Of a stretch of 64,000 bases of DNA, positions 17,949 through 25,760 are shown piece after piece (positions within the stretch are counted from its first letter, which is position 1; each line of letters begins with the position of its first letter). Origin of the DNA: Rosenbergiella metrosideri (lineage in GTDB: Bacteria > Pseudomonadota > Gammaproteobacteria > Enterobacterales > Enterobacteriaceae); contig NZ_JALBCV010000011.1 in NCBI RefSeq assembly GCF_022602565.1, forward strand, positions 1-64,000. The letters are read 5' to 3'. The notes beneath the pieces are model-generated. The model saw only the letters and a list, made by a program, of their open reading frames with translations, was not told where the DNA came from and made no database searches. The position numbers and the translations under genes were made by a program.

Positions 17949-18974
17949 ATGAGCCAATTACCTACAATTCGTACAATTAACATGCCGGCGCACTTATCCC
18001 ATGTCACGGCCGAGGATGTTGAGAGCAATTTACGGAATTTCTTTAGAGATAAAGAAGGATTCTCGCCTAACACACTCAAGAGTCTATTAAGCGGTGCAAA
18101 ATTGTACGCGAACTGGTGTGTTGAGCGTGGCCATAGTTGGCTACCCGTTGATCCTGATAACTGCCGTGAGTATTTAATATGGATGAAAGACGTTAAAGGC
18201 AATTCTATTAATACTGTTAGGACGCGTCTTGCCATGTTGAATATGCTGATGAAAATATCTGGCTTGCCGGCTGTAAGCATGGATAGTGTTGTGAGCTTAG
18301 GGATGAAAAAGCTAAACCGTGTCGCGGCGACCAGTGGTGAGCGCGTAGGCCAGGCGGTGCCGTTTCACCTTGCCGATCTGCAGGTGGCCGACAGGCTCTA
18401 TAAGCAATTAGGAACCGAGTCGGCATTGAGGAACCGCGCATTTTTGTTTGTGGCCTACAACACCATGTTGCGTATGTCCGAGATCGGGCGACTACGAGTG
18501 CGTGACCTGCAGATAAACGGTGACAACGTAACGTTATTCGTGGCCTATACTAAAACCAATACCGTGACCGAAACCATTAAGCAGCTGTCAGAGAAAACCG
18601 TTAGCGCCCTTTTTGATTGGCTCAAGGCGTCTGGCCTCAGTGCGCACCCGGATGCGATGATGTTTTCCCAGGTATATAAAAACGGTAAAGCTAAGATAGC
18701 TGATAAGCCAATGAGTAGTGTGGCCATAGAGCAAATCTATAAAGACACTTGGCAATTGATGGGTAAAGATGATGAACCGGCGAATAAAGGTCGCTATGCG
18801 CAATGGTCCGGCCATAGCTGCCGCGTTGGTGCCGCTCAAGACCTGAATACGACAGGTGCATCACTGCCTCAAATCATGGCCGAAGGTGGTTGGAAGAACA
18901 CGGAAACTGTTATGCGCTATATGCGTAACTCAGGATCGATCGTGAGTGCCGTTACTGAAATGATGAAATTTTAA
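17949..18974 (+). CDS. cre: Cre/Dre-type tyrosine recombinase
   Basis: 341 aa against 343 for Cre and 342 for Dre. The catalytic set is complete: R175 (NTMLR), K202, H289 and R292 (GHSCR), W315 and nucleophile Y324; four of these have the same numbers as in Cre. Blocks AFLFVAYNT, MRMSEI-like and NKGRY..W(S/T)GHS.RVGAA follow Dre more closely than Cre. In P1, Cre resolves plasmid dimers and circularises incoming DNA at loxP. The partner site here is at 17768..17799, and five Dam sites precede the gene. Confidence 0.92.
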   Translation: MSQLPTIRTINMPAHLSHVTAEDVESNLRNFFRDKEGFSPNTLKSLLSGAKLYANWCVERGHSWLPVDPDNCREYLIWMKDVKGNSINTVRTRLAMLNMLMKISGLPAVSMDSVVSLGMKKLNRVAATSGERVGQAVPFHLADLQVADRLYKQLGTESALRNRAFLFVAYNTMLRMSEIGRLRVRDLQINGDNVTLFVAYTKTNTVTETIKQLSEKTVSALFDWLKASGLSAHPDAMMFSQVYKNGKAKIADKPMSSVAIEQIYKDTWQLMGKDDEPANKGRYAQWSGHSCRVGAAQDLNTTGASLPQIMAEGGWKNTETVMRYMRNSGSIVSAVTEMMKF

Positions 18975-19026
18975 AAATATAATAAAGTTATAACCCTCTC
19001 TTGATTAATTTATAGTTTACATACAG

Positions 19027-19055
19027 AATCCCCGTCATGTTGATGGGGATTTTTT
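19027..19055 (+). terminator. Terminator hairpin directly before a start codon
   Basis: AATCCCC and GGGGATT pair and are followed by T residues; the next gene's ATG begins at the end of the T-run. The 3' arm is also the only good ribosome site (GGGG), so the hairpin could limit both read-through and translation. Confidence 0.6.
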
Positions 19056-19394
19056 ATGGCTGATAATCAGGTATTTGATACTCGTAAAATGGAAATTGAC
19101 GGCTATACCGTTACTTTCACTGCCGGGATCAAGTCTGGTCGCCCTCTCGTTGTTTTCGGTATTTATACCAACGACAGCACAATCCCACTCGTCACATTAG
19201 AAAAAGACTATCCGAGCATCCAGAACGCCATCGGCTACACCATGGCCGTGACTGAGAAAGCCGGAAGAAAACTATTAGAATATTATTTATCGAATTTTGC
19301 CGATGTTGTGACGCGCGTTTCTAGCGCTATGAACAGCACGAAGATTACGCCGACACCACGGAACCCAAGAAATAATGCTTACTACAAACCATAA
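19056..19394 (+). CDS. Hypothetical protein, 112 aa
   Basis: Compact, beta-rich N-terminus (YTVTFTAGIKSGRPLVVFGIY) followed by a helical half. No family recognised. It overlaps the next gene by 20 bases. A CTATTAGAATATTAT stretch at 19272 inside the gene matches the C1-like operator but may be chance. Confidence 0.6.
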   Translation: MADNQVFDTRKMEIDGYTVTFTAGIKSGRPLVVFGIYTNDSTIPLVTLEKDYPSIQNAIGYTMAVTEKAGRKLLEYYLSNFADVVTRVSSAMNSTKITPTPRNPRNNAYYKP

Positions 19395-19899
19395 ATGGTT
19401 GTTAGGTACGCCATTTATTTGCGCCTCTTACCCTGATGTGGCCCTGAAAATCATTGGGGAACTCTCCCAGGCTGGATTGGCCGGATTGGATAGATGGGGA
19501 ATTACTGCAAAATGCGAGGGTATTTCTCCGCATAAAATTAGGATCTCGATTAACCAATTGGAATCATACGGCGTCATTGATTGCGACACGCGTAACTACA
19601 CGTTGGCACTCTCTGATTACCGTTCCTGCATCATTGATAAGTTTAATTCTACCCAGGCGCGGTTACTGAGTTTCATTACTCGCCATCGCAATGGAAAAGC
19701 TGCTACCGCTGGCGAAATTCACGCGCATTACCTGCTAGAACGCTCACAGCTGCAACCGGCAGCTCGCAGACTTGAAGCTAACGGGTACATTACGATCACC
19801 CTATCTAATGACCCAGGCACCCGAAGTAAACTGATTTATCAGTTAAAAGACCTAACCGCTAAAACGGTTGGGGCTCTGCTCGACTTGCAATACCCATAA
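19375..19899 (+). CDS. Hypothetical protein with possible tandem winged helices
   Basis: 174 aa. Two similar segments look like winged-helix folds: residues about 20-75 (LAGLDRWGITAKCEGISPHKIRISINQLESYGVI) and about 95-150 (GKAATAGEIHAHYLLERSQLQPAARRLEANGYITI). A DNA-binding regulatory role is plausible but not shown. It starts within the end of the previous gene. Confidence 0.6.
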   Translation: MLTTNHKWLLGTPFICASYPDVALKIIGELSQAGLAGLDRWGITAKCEGISPHKIRISINQLESYGVIDCDTRNYTLALSDYRSCIIDKFNSTQARLLSFITRHRNGKAATAGEIHAHYLLERSQLQPAARRLEANGYITITLSNDPGTRSKLIYQLKDLTAKTVGALLDLQYP

Positions 19900-19900
19900 A

Positions 19901-19915
19901 CTAATAATCTAATAG
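19901..19915 (-). promoter_or_regulatory. C1-like operator
   Basis: Minus strand reads CTATTAGATTATTAG, matching the shared motif except at its 3' end. It ends 10 bases before the start of the next gene. Confidence 0.45.
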
Positions 19916-19925
19916 CGAGATAGTT

Positions 19926-20867
19926 ATGCAATATTTAATTACACCAGAAATCAAAATTGAATTAGAAGCAGAAACGGGCATTACCATGCGTGATTTATCA
20001 CGAATGATGCTGATTCTTGGCGATCACAAACTGATTAAACAAGAAGAAGGTTATGACGTTTTTGCTAACATCAACGATATTGATACTACTAAGCTGGTGG
20101 TTGTTCTTGACCCTAATTTAGATGGCGAAGCGTTAGCAAAAGAGCATGAAGGTATCCTTTACTCCCCATTACACGATAACGCCCTGGCACACGCTTTAAT
20201 GCGCAAGTTCAAACTGCAGTTAACGCCTATCGTGACTATCAACGGCAACCTAAGCCCATCTTGGAAAGCTGAGCGTATGGGTACATTCATGTCCTTGGAT
20301 CAGCAATACACCGGGCTGTTATCACCAGAAAACGAGCCGCTGGCATACGTACACCGTGACGCGATTACCGCAATTGGTATCTGTGCAATGATGGCAGTCG
20401 GTATTGGCCGTACAACCTTCATCACGTTTAATGAAGCCGGTAACGCGAGCCTGTTATACATGGCACATGAAAACGTACCAACCCTCTTCAACAAAGGATT
20501 AGGCCGTACTATCTTCCCTGCTCCTGACCTGGACCAGTACAACGTTGTTGGCGTTCCAGCTGATATTCTGGATGCGGCGATCGCTAAAGCACGTACCGAA
20601 CTGGAAGCGGCTAAGGCGCAAGATGACACGCCAGCGGCTAATGTTCAAGATGCTGATCCGGCACCGACTGCAGAAGATAACAAAGATGATGCACCGGCAC
20701 CGGTAATTGAACCTGCACCAGTTGCGCCTGTTAACCCTGCTCCGGTCATTGAGCCTGTAGCAGCTGCGCCAGTAGTTGAGCCAGCACCGGCACCGGCACC
20801 AGCTGCGCCGAGCGTAGAGTCTTCCCCATCTGTGGATTCATCCTCAGCACCATCTGACAGCATGTAA
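19926..20867 (+). CDS. Hypothetical protein with Pro/Ala-rich tail
   Basis: 313 aa. Residues 1-225 form an unassigned globular domain. Residues about 240-313 are a low-complexity Ala/Pro/Val/Glu tail (repeats of PAPV and EPAP), likely an extended, flexible linker. No motif recognised. It is preceded by a C1-like operator and followed by a strong terminator, so it is probably a single-gene unit expressed outside lysogeny. Confidence 0.65.
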   Translation: MQYLITPEIKIELEAETGITMRDLSRMMLILGDHKLIKQEEGYDVFANINDIDTTKLVVVLDPNLDGEALAKEHEGILYSPLHDNALAHALMRKFKLQLTPIVTINGNLSPSWKAERMGTFMSLDQQYTGLLSPENEPLAYVHRDAITAIGICAMMAVGIGRTTFITFNEAGNASLLYMAHENVPTLFNKGLGRTIFPAPDLDQYNVVGVPADILDAAIAKARTELEAAKAQDDTPAANVQDADPAPTAEDNKDDAPAPVIEPAPVAPVNPAPVIEPVAAAPVVEPAPAPAPAAPSVESSPSVDSSSAPSDSM

Positions 20868-20888
20868 TTGCCACCCCTCAGATAGAAC

Positions 20889-20916
20889 AAAGCCCGATCA
20901 TTGTCGGGCTTTTTTC
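20889..20916 (+). terminator. Rho-independent terminator
   Basis: AAGCCCGA and TCGGGCTT pair perfectly and are followed by a T-run. It separates the gene above from the convergent gene that ends at 20918. Confidence 0.85.
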
Positions 20917-20917
20917 G

Positions 20918-21250
20918 TTAGTCGATAACCTTTTCTACACTGGCTTCCAGATTAGCGCGCCATTCTTTATCACGGTAACTCAGCCGCATAGTGATTGATG
21001 GCCGTCCTTGTTTATGTAACCAGGCCATAGCGCCCATGCACTGATGTTCGTTGCCTGTTTCCTCATATTCGCCCATTTCACACTCTTCACCGTCCAGTGT
21101 CTTGTGGCATAGGAACCCTGAGAAATCGTCCTCTAACAATCCCTGTTTGATGCTTTCCATGCGATCGGGGTGCAAGGTGTGACTGATGGACTTCTCAGAG
21201 TCCAGAAAAGGACAGTTACCGCATGGCCGTGCTAATCCCATATTAGACAT
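20918..21250 (-). CDS. Cysteine-containing small phage protein (DUF6283-like)
   Basis: 110 aa. The N-terminal PCGNCPF motif (residues 9-15), with later Cys residues at FLCH, EECEMG and QCMGAM, suggests a bound metal or disulphides and resembles the DUF6283 group of phage proteins. Function unknown. It is second in a two-gene minus-strand unit, overlapping the upstream gene by 8 bases. Confidence 0.65.
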   Translation of the reverse strand: MSNMGLARPCGNCPFLDSEKSISHTLHPDRMESIKQGLLEDDFSGFLCHKTLDGEECEMGEYEETGNEHQCMGAMAWLHKQGRPSITMRLSYRDKEWRANLEASVEKVID

Positions 21251-21629
21251 TAACGCCCCCTATTTTCGCCTGGTATGTCATGCGCGCCATTTCAGCGCTG
21301 TAATTTAAGCAGTTACCGATAAGGCGTGACGTTGTGACGGTACCGAGATCCCAAGATGGCTTAATGGGTAGATTGGCGATCATAAGGTAACTAGGGGCCA
21401 TTTCGTCACTGCGCTGGCCCATCTTAGCAATGACTTTATTACGGATCAGGTTCCAGATTATCGCTTGTGCCAGTGAGACAGGTTTCTTGTTGTCTTTTAG
21501 GTAGGCGCGCACTTGTTTATTGGTCACGATAACGTTTTGGCTGTGTGCTTCCACGAACCCCTCAGACAGTTGGTTGATGGCTTGTACCCGTGCTTTTCCT
21601 TTTAACACTACTTTCTTGCTGGTGGTCAT
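21243..21629 (-). CDS. Hypothetical protein, 128 aa
   Basis: I place the start at ATG 21629, behind GAGG, and not at the TTG 24 bases upstream. The protein is basic at its N-terminus (MTTSKKVVLKGKARVQ) and mostly helical; no motif is recognised. Its promoter region contains the C1-like operator at 21666, shared with the divergent ref gene. Confidence 0.6.
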   Translation of the reverse strand: MTTSKKVVLKGKARVQAINQLSEGFVEAHSQNVIVTNKQVRAYLKDNKKPVSLAQAIIWNLIRNKVIAKMGQRSDEMAPSYLMIANLPIKPSWDLGTVTTSRLIGNCLNYSAEMARMTYQAKIGGVNV

Positions 21630-21665
21630 AACGGCCTCAAAACTATTTCTCAATACTATTTTAAT

Positions 21666-21680
21666 CTATTAGATAATTAT
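21666..21680 (+). promoter_or_regulatory. C1-like operator in the divergent ref region
   Basis: CTATTAGATAATTAT is an exact fit to the shared motif. It lies between ref and the divergent 128-aa gene and could control both. P1 ref is known to be repressed by C1. Confidence 0.65.
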
Positions 21681-21744
21681 AGTATTGATATATTGCACGA
21701 GGCAATATATTATTGCCTCACTTTCCGGTAACGCAGTAACGACT

Positions 21745-22404
21745 ATGAATACTGATTACGCCGCTAAGCTCGAAAAAGCGAGGCAGCAACAGGAAAGAGC
21801 AAGAGAACGTCAAAAGGCCAAACAGAGTAACCCTGAATACCAGGCGAAAGTGAAGGCTAAGGCTCAAGCAAGAGCCAGCAAAGCAGTAGAAAAGCAACGG
21901 CAAAAACTCTCCGACCCCGTGTATATAGCGAAACAGAGAGAAAAACAGAGAAAGGCTATTGAGCGGCGGTTAGAAGTAGCCAAAACGAAAAAGCCCGAAT
22001 CTAAGCCACCAGCGGCGCGCAAGTCAGGGACTAAAATCGCTTATCGAGAACGGTCCACAAGCACTGATGAAAAACGCTTATGGGATGAACTAGGCCAATT
22101 ACCTTGTGTAGCTTGCCTGGAACACGGGAAAGAAAGACACCCCGTAGCAATTCATCACATGAGGGGGCGTACGTCTGAAAATTGCCATAAATTTGTAATC
22201 CCTTTATGCGACTGGCATCACGACACGCCAGCACCAAAAGAAGTGGTTGCATTGCACGAGTGGATGATACCGCGACATGCGAAAGGCTCTTTAGGTGGTA
22301 AGCCAGCGTTTGAAGCGGCTAACGCAAAAGAAACTGATTTGATGCTGACCGCTTACACAATGATCGGTCGGCGTGAAGAAGCCTTAAAACTTCTTGCTCT
22401 TTAA
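21745..22404 (+). CDS. ref: Ref-like RecA-dependent nuclease
   Basis: 219 aa from ATG 21745; a TTG-started longer form would run through a hairpin (GAGGCAAT/ATTGCCTC, near 21700-21720) and is less likely. The N-terminal 110 residues are basic and helical, with repeated RQ/EK stretches. The C-terminal domain has the Ref HNH-like signature LGQLPCVACLEHG, IHHMRGRTSENCHK, PLCDWHHDTPAPKEV, aligning residue by residue with the P1 Ref I remember. P1 Ref enhances RecA-dependent recombination and cuts DNA at RecA displacement loops. Confidence 0.88.
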   Translation: MNTDYAAKLEKARQQQERARERQKAKQSNPEYQAKVKAKAQARASKAVEKQRQKLSDPVYIAKQREKQRKAIERRLEVAKTKKPESKPPAARKSGTKIAYRERSTSTDEKRLWDELGQLPCVACLEHGKERHPVAIHHMRGRTSENCHKFVIPLCDWHHDTPAPKEVVALHEWMIPRHAKGSLGGKPAFEAANAKETDLMLTAYTMIGRREEALKLLAL

Positions 22405-22417
22405 CAATATGACCTGT

Positions 22418-22543
22418 TAAATTCGCCCCGTCTTGGGGTATTAACGAATCCCGAAGGCATCACGTCAATGGTGGCGTGTTAGTACGCTCACGCGTACCAA
22501 GGTCGTGCTTGTCCTTGGGGTTCCAACTAACACGCCGCCACCA
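22418..22543 (+). ncRNA. Candidate structured RNA with three-way junction
   Basis: A first hairpin (CCCC/GGGG inside ATTCG/CGAAT) lies near 22420-22450. A 15-bp outer stem, TGGTGGCGTGTTAGT (22469..22483) with 22526..22543 (same sequence plus a 3-base bulge), encloses two perfect 6-bp hairpins: GTACGC/GCGTAC (22482..22497) and CCAAGG/CCTTGG (22497..22518). The 75-nt unit ends in CCACCA but its acceptor-like stem is far too long for a tRNA. It lies between ref and a small gene. Confidence 0.5.
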
Positions 22544-22593
22544 AATTAGATTGGACCTCTAATTAATGACGGCTTAAACAATGAGACAAGCAC

Positions 22594-22797
22594 ATGAAAA
22601 TGACTCAATGTAAAAAGCAATCCCTTTATGTATGGCGCTTTGGTACAACTCGTATTGATGACGAGCGCGAAACAATCAAACCTCAAACCGTTATCGCTCG
22701 TACCGAGCATGAAGCCCGTAGCTCTCTCGATGATTATATTTGCTATTTTTCTGGCAAGCGCCCTGCTTCACCGGATGAAATCAGCACATATCAATGA
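22594..22797 (+). CDS. Hypothetical protein, 67 aa
   Basis: Small soluble protein with a YVWRFGTTRIDDE beta-hairpin-like start and ARSSLDDYICYF helix. Many phages carry similar orphan small proteins; no function is recognised. A terminator follows at once. Confidence 0.55.
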   Translation: MKMTQCKKQSLYVWRFGTTRIDDERETIKPQTVIARTEHEARSSLDDYICYFSGKRPASPDEISTYQ

Positions 22798-22805
22798 TCA
22801 TCACC

Positions 22806-22829
22806 AGGCCGCAATGCGCGGCCTTTTTT
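22806..22829 (+). terminator. Rho-independent terminator
   Basis: AGGCCG and CGGCCT (extended by GC pairs) around a short loop, followed by six T residues. Confidence 0.75.
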
Positions 22830-22892
22830 GATCGAGCTAAACATCTTGTTTCCAGGGTGCTTAACTCGATTAAAACAGTAAGAGAGCTACCC

Positions 22893-23363
22893 ATGGCTAA
22901 AATCAATACCCATCACCCTGACTACTTATCCGCTGATCGCGTTCGCCAGGCATTGCAAATGGCCGGAATTAAGCCGGTAAGCGGCTGTAAGTATGCGCAT
23001 GAGTACCGGATTAACGGTTGTGGTTATCACTATCACATCCACTACTACGTTAAGACGCCTGAACAAGCGCAATACACTCCTGCAGTAATGGTTATTCACC
23101 CTTTCAGATTGGACCAACTGCAACACGTATTCGATAAGGTACCGGATGCCGTTCTGTGTAAGGCTGATTTAAGTACCTCTTTCTTAAAACTTGCACCTTA
23201 TGAGGGAACGAACTCACGGATCGGCTATAGCGTTGTCTTTAAAAAACATCGCGCGGTCGCAGACTTCCTTAAAGAGCTACGTTCAGCGTTAAAGGCTGGC
23301 ATTGTGACTGACGAGATAGAGCCTACCCTTACAGAAGGACAGGCATTTATTAGTTGCCACTAA
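22893..23363 (+). CDS. Hypothetical protein, 156 aa
   Basis: I start it at ATG 22893 (MAKINTHH) because the longer frame from 22794 would have to read through the terminator. His/Tyr-rich centre (GYHYHIHYYVKTPEQAQY). No family recognised. Followed 15 bases later by another small gene. Confidence 0.6.
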   Translation: MAKINTHHPDYLSADRVRQALQMAGIKPVSGCKYAHEYRINGCGYHYHIHYYVKTPEQAQYTPAVMVIHPFRLDQLQHVFDKVPDAVLCKADLSTSFLKLAPYEGTNSRIGYSVVFKKHRAVADFLKELRSALKAGIVTDEIEPTLTEGQAFISCH

Positions 23364-23378
23364 CAGCGAGGTTACGTT

Positions 23379-23825
23379 GTGCGTGTATCAAAACAGCAGT
23401 ACCAATTAATTGTGGCGTTCGCCTCAGCAATCCCTTGTGAACTTAAACCACCCGAAGGTACGCCGGCGCTGGTGGACAGCTCAGGCTTTTACTATGGCGA
23501 TGGCATCACCCGACATGAAAGAGCGATATTGCAGCTATTTAAGGCTCGCATACTGGACTGTCACGGCGATGAAGACGATTACACGGTTAGGCTGGTGGAT
23601 AGGGATGGCTTCTTACTCTCGTTTAAGGCCGGTGCGCGTGAAGCGGCTAACGGTAATGGGATCGGCTACATAGATTACAGCGATTGCCCTATGGCGTTTA
23701 TGGCTGGCTATGAGCACTGGCATAACCGCCAGAAGAAGAACACACGACCTTATAGCGAACAAGATTTTGATGTTTGTCACGGCTTTATTAGTGCTGACAC
23801 CGGTAATGAATGGCTCCAACTATAA
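23379..23825 (+). CDS. Hypothetical protein, 148 aa (GTG start)
   Basis: GTG at 23379 follows GAGG. The protein is acidic and probably alpha/beta; no motif is recognised. It carries two Chi octamers in its coding sequence. Part of a run of small genes ending at the terminator at 24100. Confidence 0.55.
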   Translation: MRVSKQQYQLIVAFASAIPCELKPPEGTPALVDSSGFYYGDGITRHERAILQLFKARILDCHGDEDDYTVRLVDRDGFLLSFKAGAREAANGNGIGYIDYSDCPMAFMAGYEHWHNRQKKNTRPYSEQDFDVCHGFISADTGNEWLQL

Positions 23826-23849
23826 CAATCCGTCAAAAGGAGTAAAAAG

Positions 23850-24080
23850 ATGGCTAAGAAATCAACTAAAACCAAAACGCACATGATTACTCTCGTAAGT
23901 GAAAAAGGCAGAAAGCGCGTCAAGGTTCACGAAACCGCTACATCGTGGGTAGTTGGCGTAAATGAAGGTTACTGTAAGCAAACAGGACGCCGTAACGCGT
24001 GTCCCACCAGCTACCGTCGCTTATTGATCGACACATTGACTGAGATCGTCGTGTTAGAGCCACTGCGCGTTTGTGCATAA
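23850..24080 (+). CDS. Small basic protein, 76 aa
   Basis: Strong ribosome site AAGGAG precedes the ATG. Lys/Arg-rich N-terminal half (AKKSTKTKTHMITLVSEKGRK) followed by ATSWVVGVNEGYC. Possibly nucleic-acid binding; no family recognised. Confidence 0.6.
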   Translation: MAKKSTKTKTHMITLVSEKGRKRVKVHETATSWVVGVNEGYCKQTGRRNACPTSYRRLLIDTLTEIVVLEPLRVCA

Positions 24081-24099
24081 AATCACTGGAATTTGACTC

Positions 24100-24123
24100 A
24101 GGCCGCTCATTGCGGCCTTTTTT
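24100..24123 (+). terminator. Rho-independent terminator
   Basis: AGGCCGC and GCGGCCT pair perfectly, followed by a T-run. Confidence 0.85.
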
Positions 24124-24190
24124 ACGCCTAAATTTTGCATAAAGCCGCTAATTCTGGCGGTTTTACCCAACGTTTATAAGAGAGTTGATT

Positions 24191-24628
24191 ATGTTCGGAA
24201 TGTTTAAAAATAAAGTTCGTAAAGTTGCCGGTAACGTTAAGAAGATGGAAAACCGCGATGCGGTAGAAGCCTCAGTGTGGGGTGCATACGCGGTCGCGTT
24301 CGCTGACGGTAACTGCGAGCCATCCGAGATCGCTATTCTTGAGAAAACCCTTGCTGCCACCCCGGCTTTCGCTGGTTTTTCAGGTGAAATTTCTCAAATG
24401 AGCAGCAATATCCGCGCGCGTTACGAAGCCTCGCCTCGCGCAGCCAACGTTGCCGCCCTACGTGAACTGGCTGATATTGCCGGTACGCCGGAAGCTGAGG
24501 ACGTTGTTGCCCTATGCTTGGATATTGCCGCACAAGGTGGGGAAATCAGCGAAATCGGTGAAGATGAAATGAGTGTCCTCAAGAAAATTGCTCAAGCCCT
24601 GCAAGTACAACTTGAAAAATTCTTTTAA
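24191..24628 (+). CDS. TerB-like protein
   Basis: 145 aa from ATG 24191 (AGAG just upstream; an in-frame TTG six bases earlier is less likely). The all-helical pattern AVEASVWGAYAVAFADGNCEPSEI, then the second half AEDVVALCLDIAAQGGEISEIGEDE, matches the TerB (tellurite resistance B) fold, with two acidic metal-site-like loops (ADGNCEPSE and the later ISEIGEDE). TerB proteins couple to membrane stress and anti-phage systems. No other ter genes are visible, and a small membrane protein is encoded directly downstream. Confidence 0.75.
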   Translation: MFGMFKNKVRKVAGNVKKMENRDAVEASVWGAYAVAFADGNCEPSEIAILEKTLAATPAFAGFSGEISQMSSNIRARYEASPRAANVAALRELADIAGTPEAEDVVALCLDIAAQGGEISEIGEDEMSVLKKIAQALQVQLEKFF

Positions 24629-24795
24629 TGACTAAAGCCAAACTGGTTTTTGCGCTGGTGGCATTGTTGGTCCTGGCAACATTGGGACTCAGTAGCCGCC
24701 TTATCGGCTTGTTTGCCGATTTAACACTGATGGGAATACTACTTTGCATCATTGTTTATGTATTGAAGCCTCGCAACTCCACGCATAAAAAATAA
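24628..24795 (+). CDS. Small two-span membrane protein, 55 aa
   Basis: ATG overlaps the TerB-like stop (TAATG), so it is translationally coupled. Two hydrophobic segments (KLVFALVALLVLATLGL and LMGILLCIIVYVL) separated by a short loop and a basic tail. It may anchor the TerB-like protein; the function is unknown. Confidence 0.6.
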   Translation: MTKAKLVFALVALLVLATLGLSSRLIGLFADLTLMGILLCIIVYVLKPRNSTHKK

Positions 24796-24828
24796 CGCTT
24801 CACGCATAACACCACACACTTAACGCAT

Positions 24829-24855
24829 AAGGCCGATTAATACCGGCCTTTTTTT
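24829..24855 (+). terminator. Terminator hairpin directly before a gene
   Basis: AAGGCCG and CGGCCTT with seven T residues. The ribosome site (GGGA) of the next gene begins right after the T-run, so that gene depends on read-through or on a promoter inside the hairpin region. Confidence 0.75.
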
Positions 24856-24866
24856 ATGGGATCACT

Positions 24867-25277
24867 ATGGCATTAGAAATTATAGAGACAGATAAAATTG
24901 GACTGACCGGCTCAGTTAAAACGCGCACTGGCGATAAGTTAAACGTCCTAATAACTGAAAATAACGAGCGCGCCATGATCATGCTTATTCAGAATGGTGA
25001 ACTTGAAGCTTTTAAATATATTCCTAATGATGACTTTAACAGTGTGGTACGCGAAATCGTTGAAGTATGGTCCTTTGATCATTTGTACAACTTGCTTTGG
25101 CCTAATGCGTTGTTCACAGAAAAACGCGCATTGATGATTGAAGGGCTTGTTTTCTTTGTAGAAACAATAGTCATAGAGCTATTGGAATCCATGCACGGTC
25201 ATGTCTGCGAAGACTGCAGGGAAGAAGAACACAATCACCATGAAGTACACGCCGCACCAGGGGCAGTTCTTCACTAA
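24867..25277 (+). CDS. Hypothetical protein, 136 aa
   Basis: Acidic protein with a hydrophobic helix about residues 91-105 and a C-terminal Cys/His cluster (HGHVCEDCREEEHNHHEVH) that could bind a metal ion. No family recognised. Stop overlaps the next start (TAATG), opening a run of tightly packed genes that extends to 32.1 kb. Confidence 0.6.
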   Translation: MALEIIETDKIGLTGSVKTRTGDKLNVLITENNERAMIMLIQNGELEAFKYIPNDDFNSVVREIVEVWSFDHLYNLLWPNALFTEKRALMIEGLVFFVETIVIELLESMHGHVCEDCREEEHNHHEVHAAPGAVLH

Positions 25278-25495
25278 TGACAAGACGTAAAAAGAAGCCG
25301 GTTAAGTCCGGCTCAATTCCCCTCTATATCGGTTCATTCATCATGTTTTCCACGCTGTTTCTTGGGATCCGCTTATATGGCTTTGAATGGACCGTACACC
25401 ACGTAACGCTAGGTGCCGTTCTATTCGGGTTAGGCTCGATGGCCGGACGTGACCACCAGCGCCAAATTCAACGTAACAGAGCAAGCCGAAAATGA
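25277..25495 (+). CDS. Small membrane protein, 72 aa
   Basis: Basic N-terminus (MTRRKKKPVKSG) and two hydrophobic segments (about 13-31 and 40-55), ending in a basic tail. Overlaps both neighbours by a few bases. Function unknown. Confidence 0.6.
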   Translation: MTRRKKKPVKSGSIPLYIGSFIMFSTLFLGIRLYGFEWTVHHVTLGAVLFGLGSMAGRDHQRQIQRNRASRK

Positions 25496-25725
25496 AGAAA
25501 CGCACTAAGCAAGTGACAGCGTTCGGGCTGACCTTTGATGTGCATCGTGATGTGAAATTTATCACGGTAGATAGCGATGGCATGGTGCAAGCCCACTATG
25601 TTGATCCAGCACGTAAGCAGTCAGTGTGGCAAAGCCATACCAAGGGCTTGTATGAGCAATCAGATTGGCTCTTTAAGGTCAATTTTGAAGGCGAAGATTG
25701 GAAAGAATGTATCGCCGCAGTGTAA
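25492..25725 (+). CDS. Hypothetical protein, 77 aa
   Basis: Overlaps the upstream gene by four bases (ATGA). Small, likely beta-rich protein (VTAFGLTFDVHRDVKFITVD). No motif recognised. Confidence 0.55.
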   Translation: MKKRTKQVTAFGLTFDVHRDVKFITVDSDGMVQAHYVDPARKQSVWQSHTKGLYEQSDWLFKVNFEGEDWKECIAAV

Positions 25726-25760
25726 CCAACATCAATTTTCCCATTCTGAGGTATCACCCC

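Noticed and set aside
20645-20890. Minus-strand Gly/Ala-rich protein
   Set aside because: It is the antisense of the Pro/Ala-rich tail of the 313-residue gene, and no ribosome site or function supports it.
22469-22543. tRNA gene ending in CCA
   Set aside because: The acceptor-like stem is 15 bp with a bulge, there is no anticodon arm, and T-arm bases do not fit.
22794-22892. Longer start for the 156-residue gene
   Set aside because: The extension runs through a terminator hairpin and has no similarity to anything.
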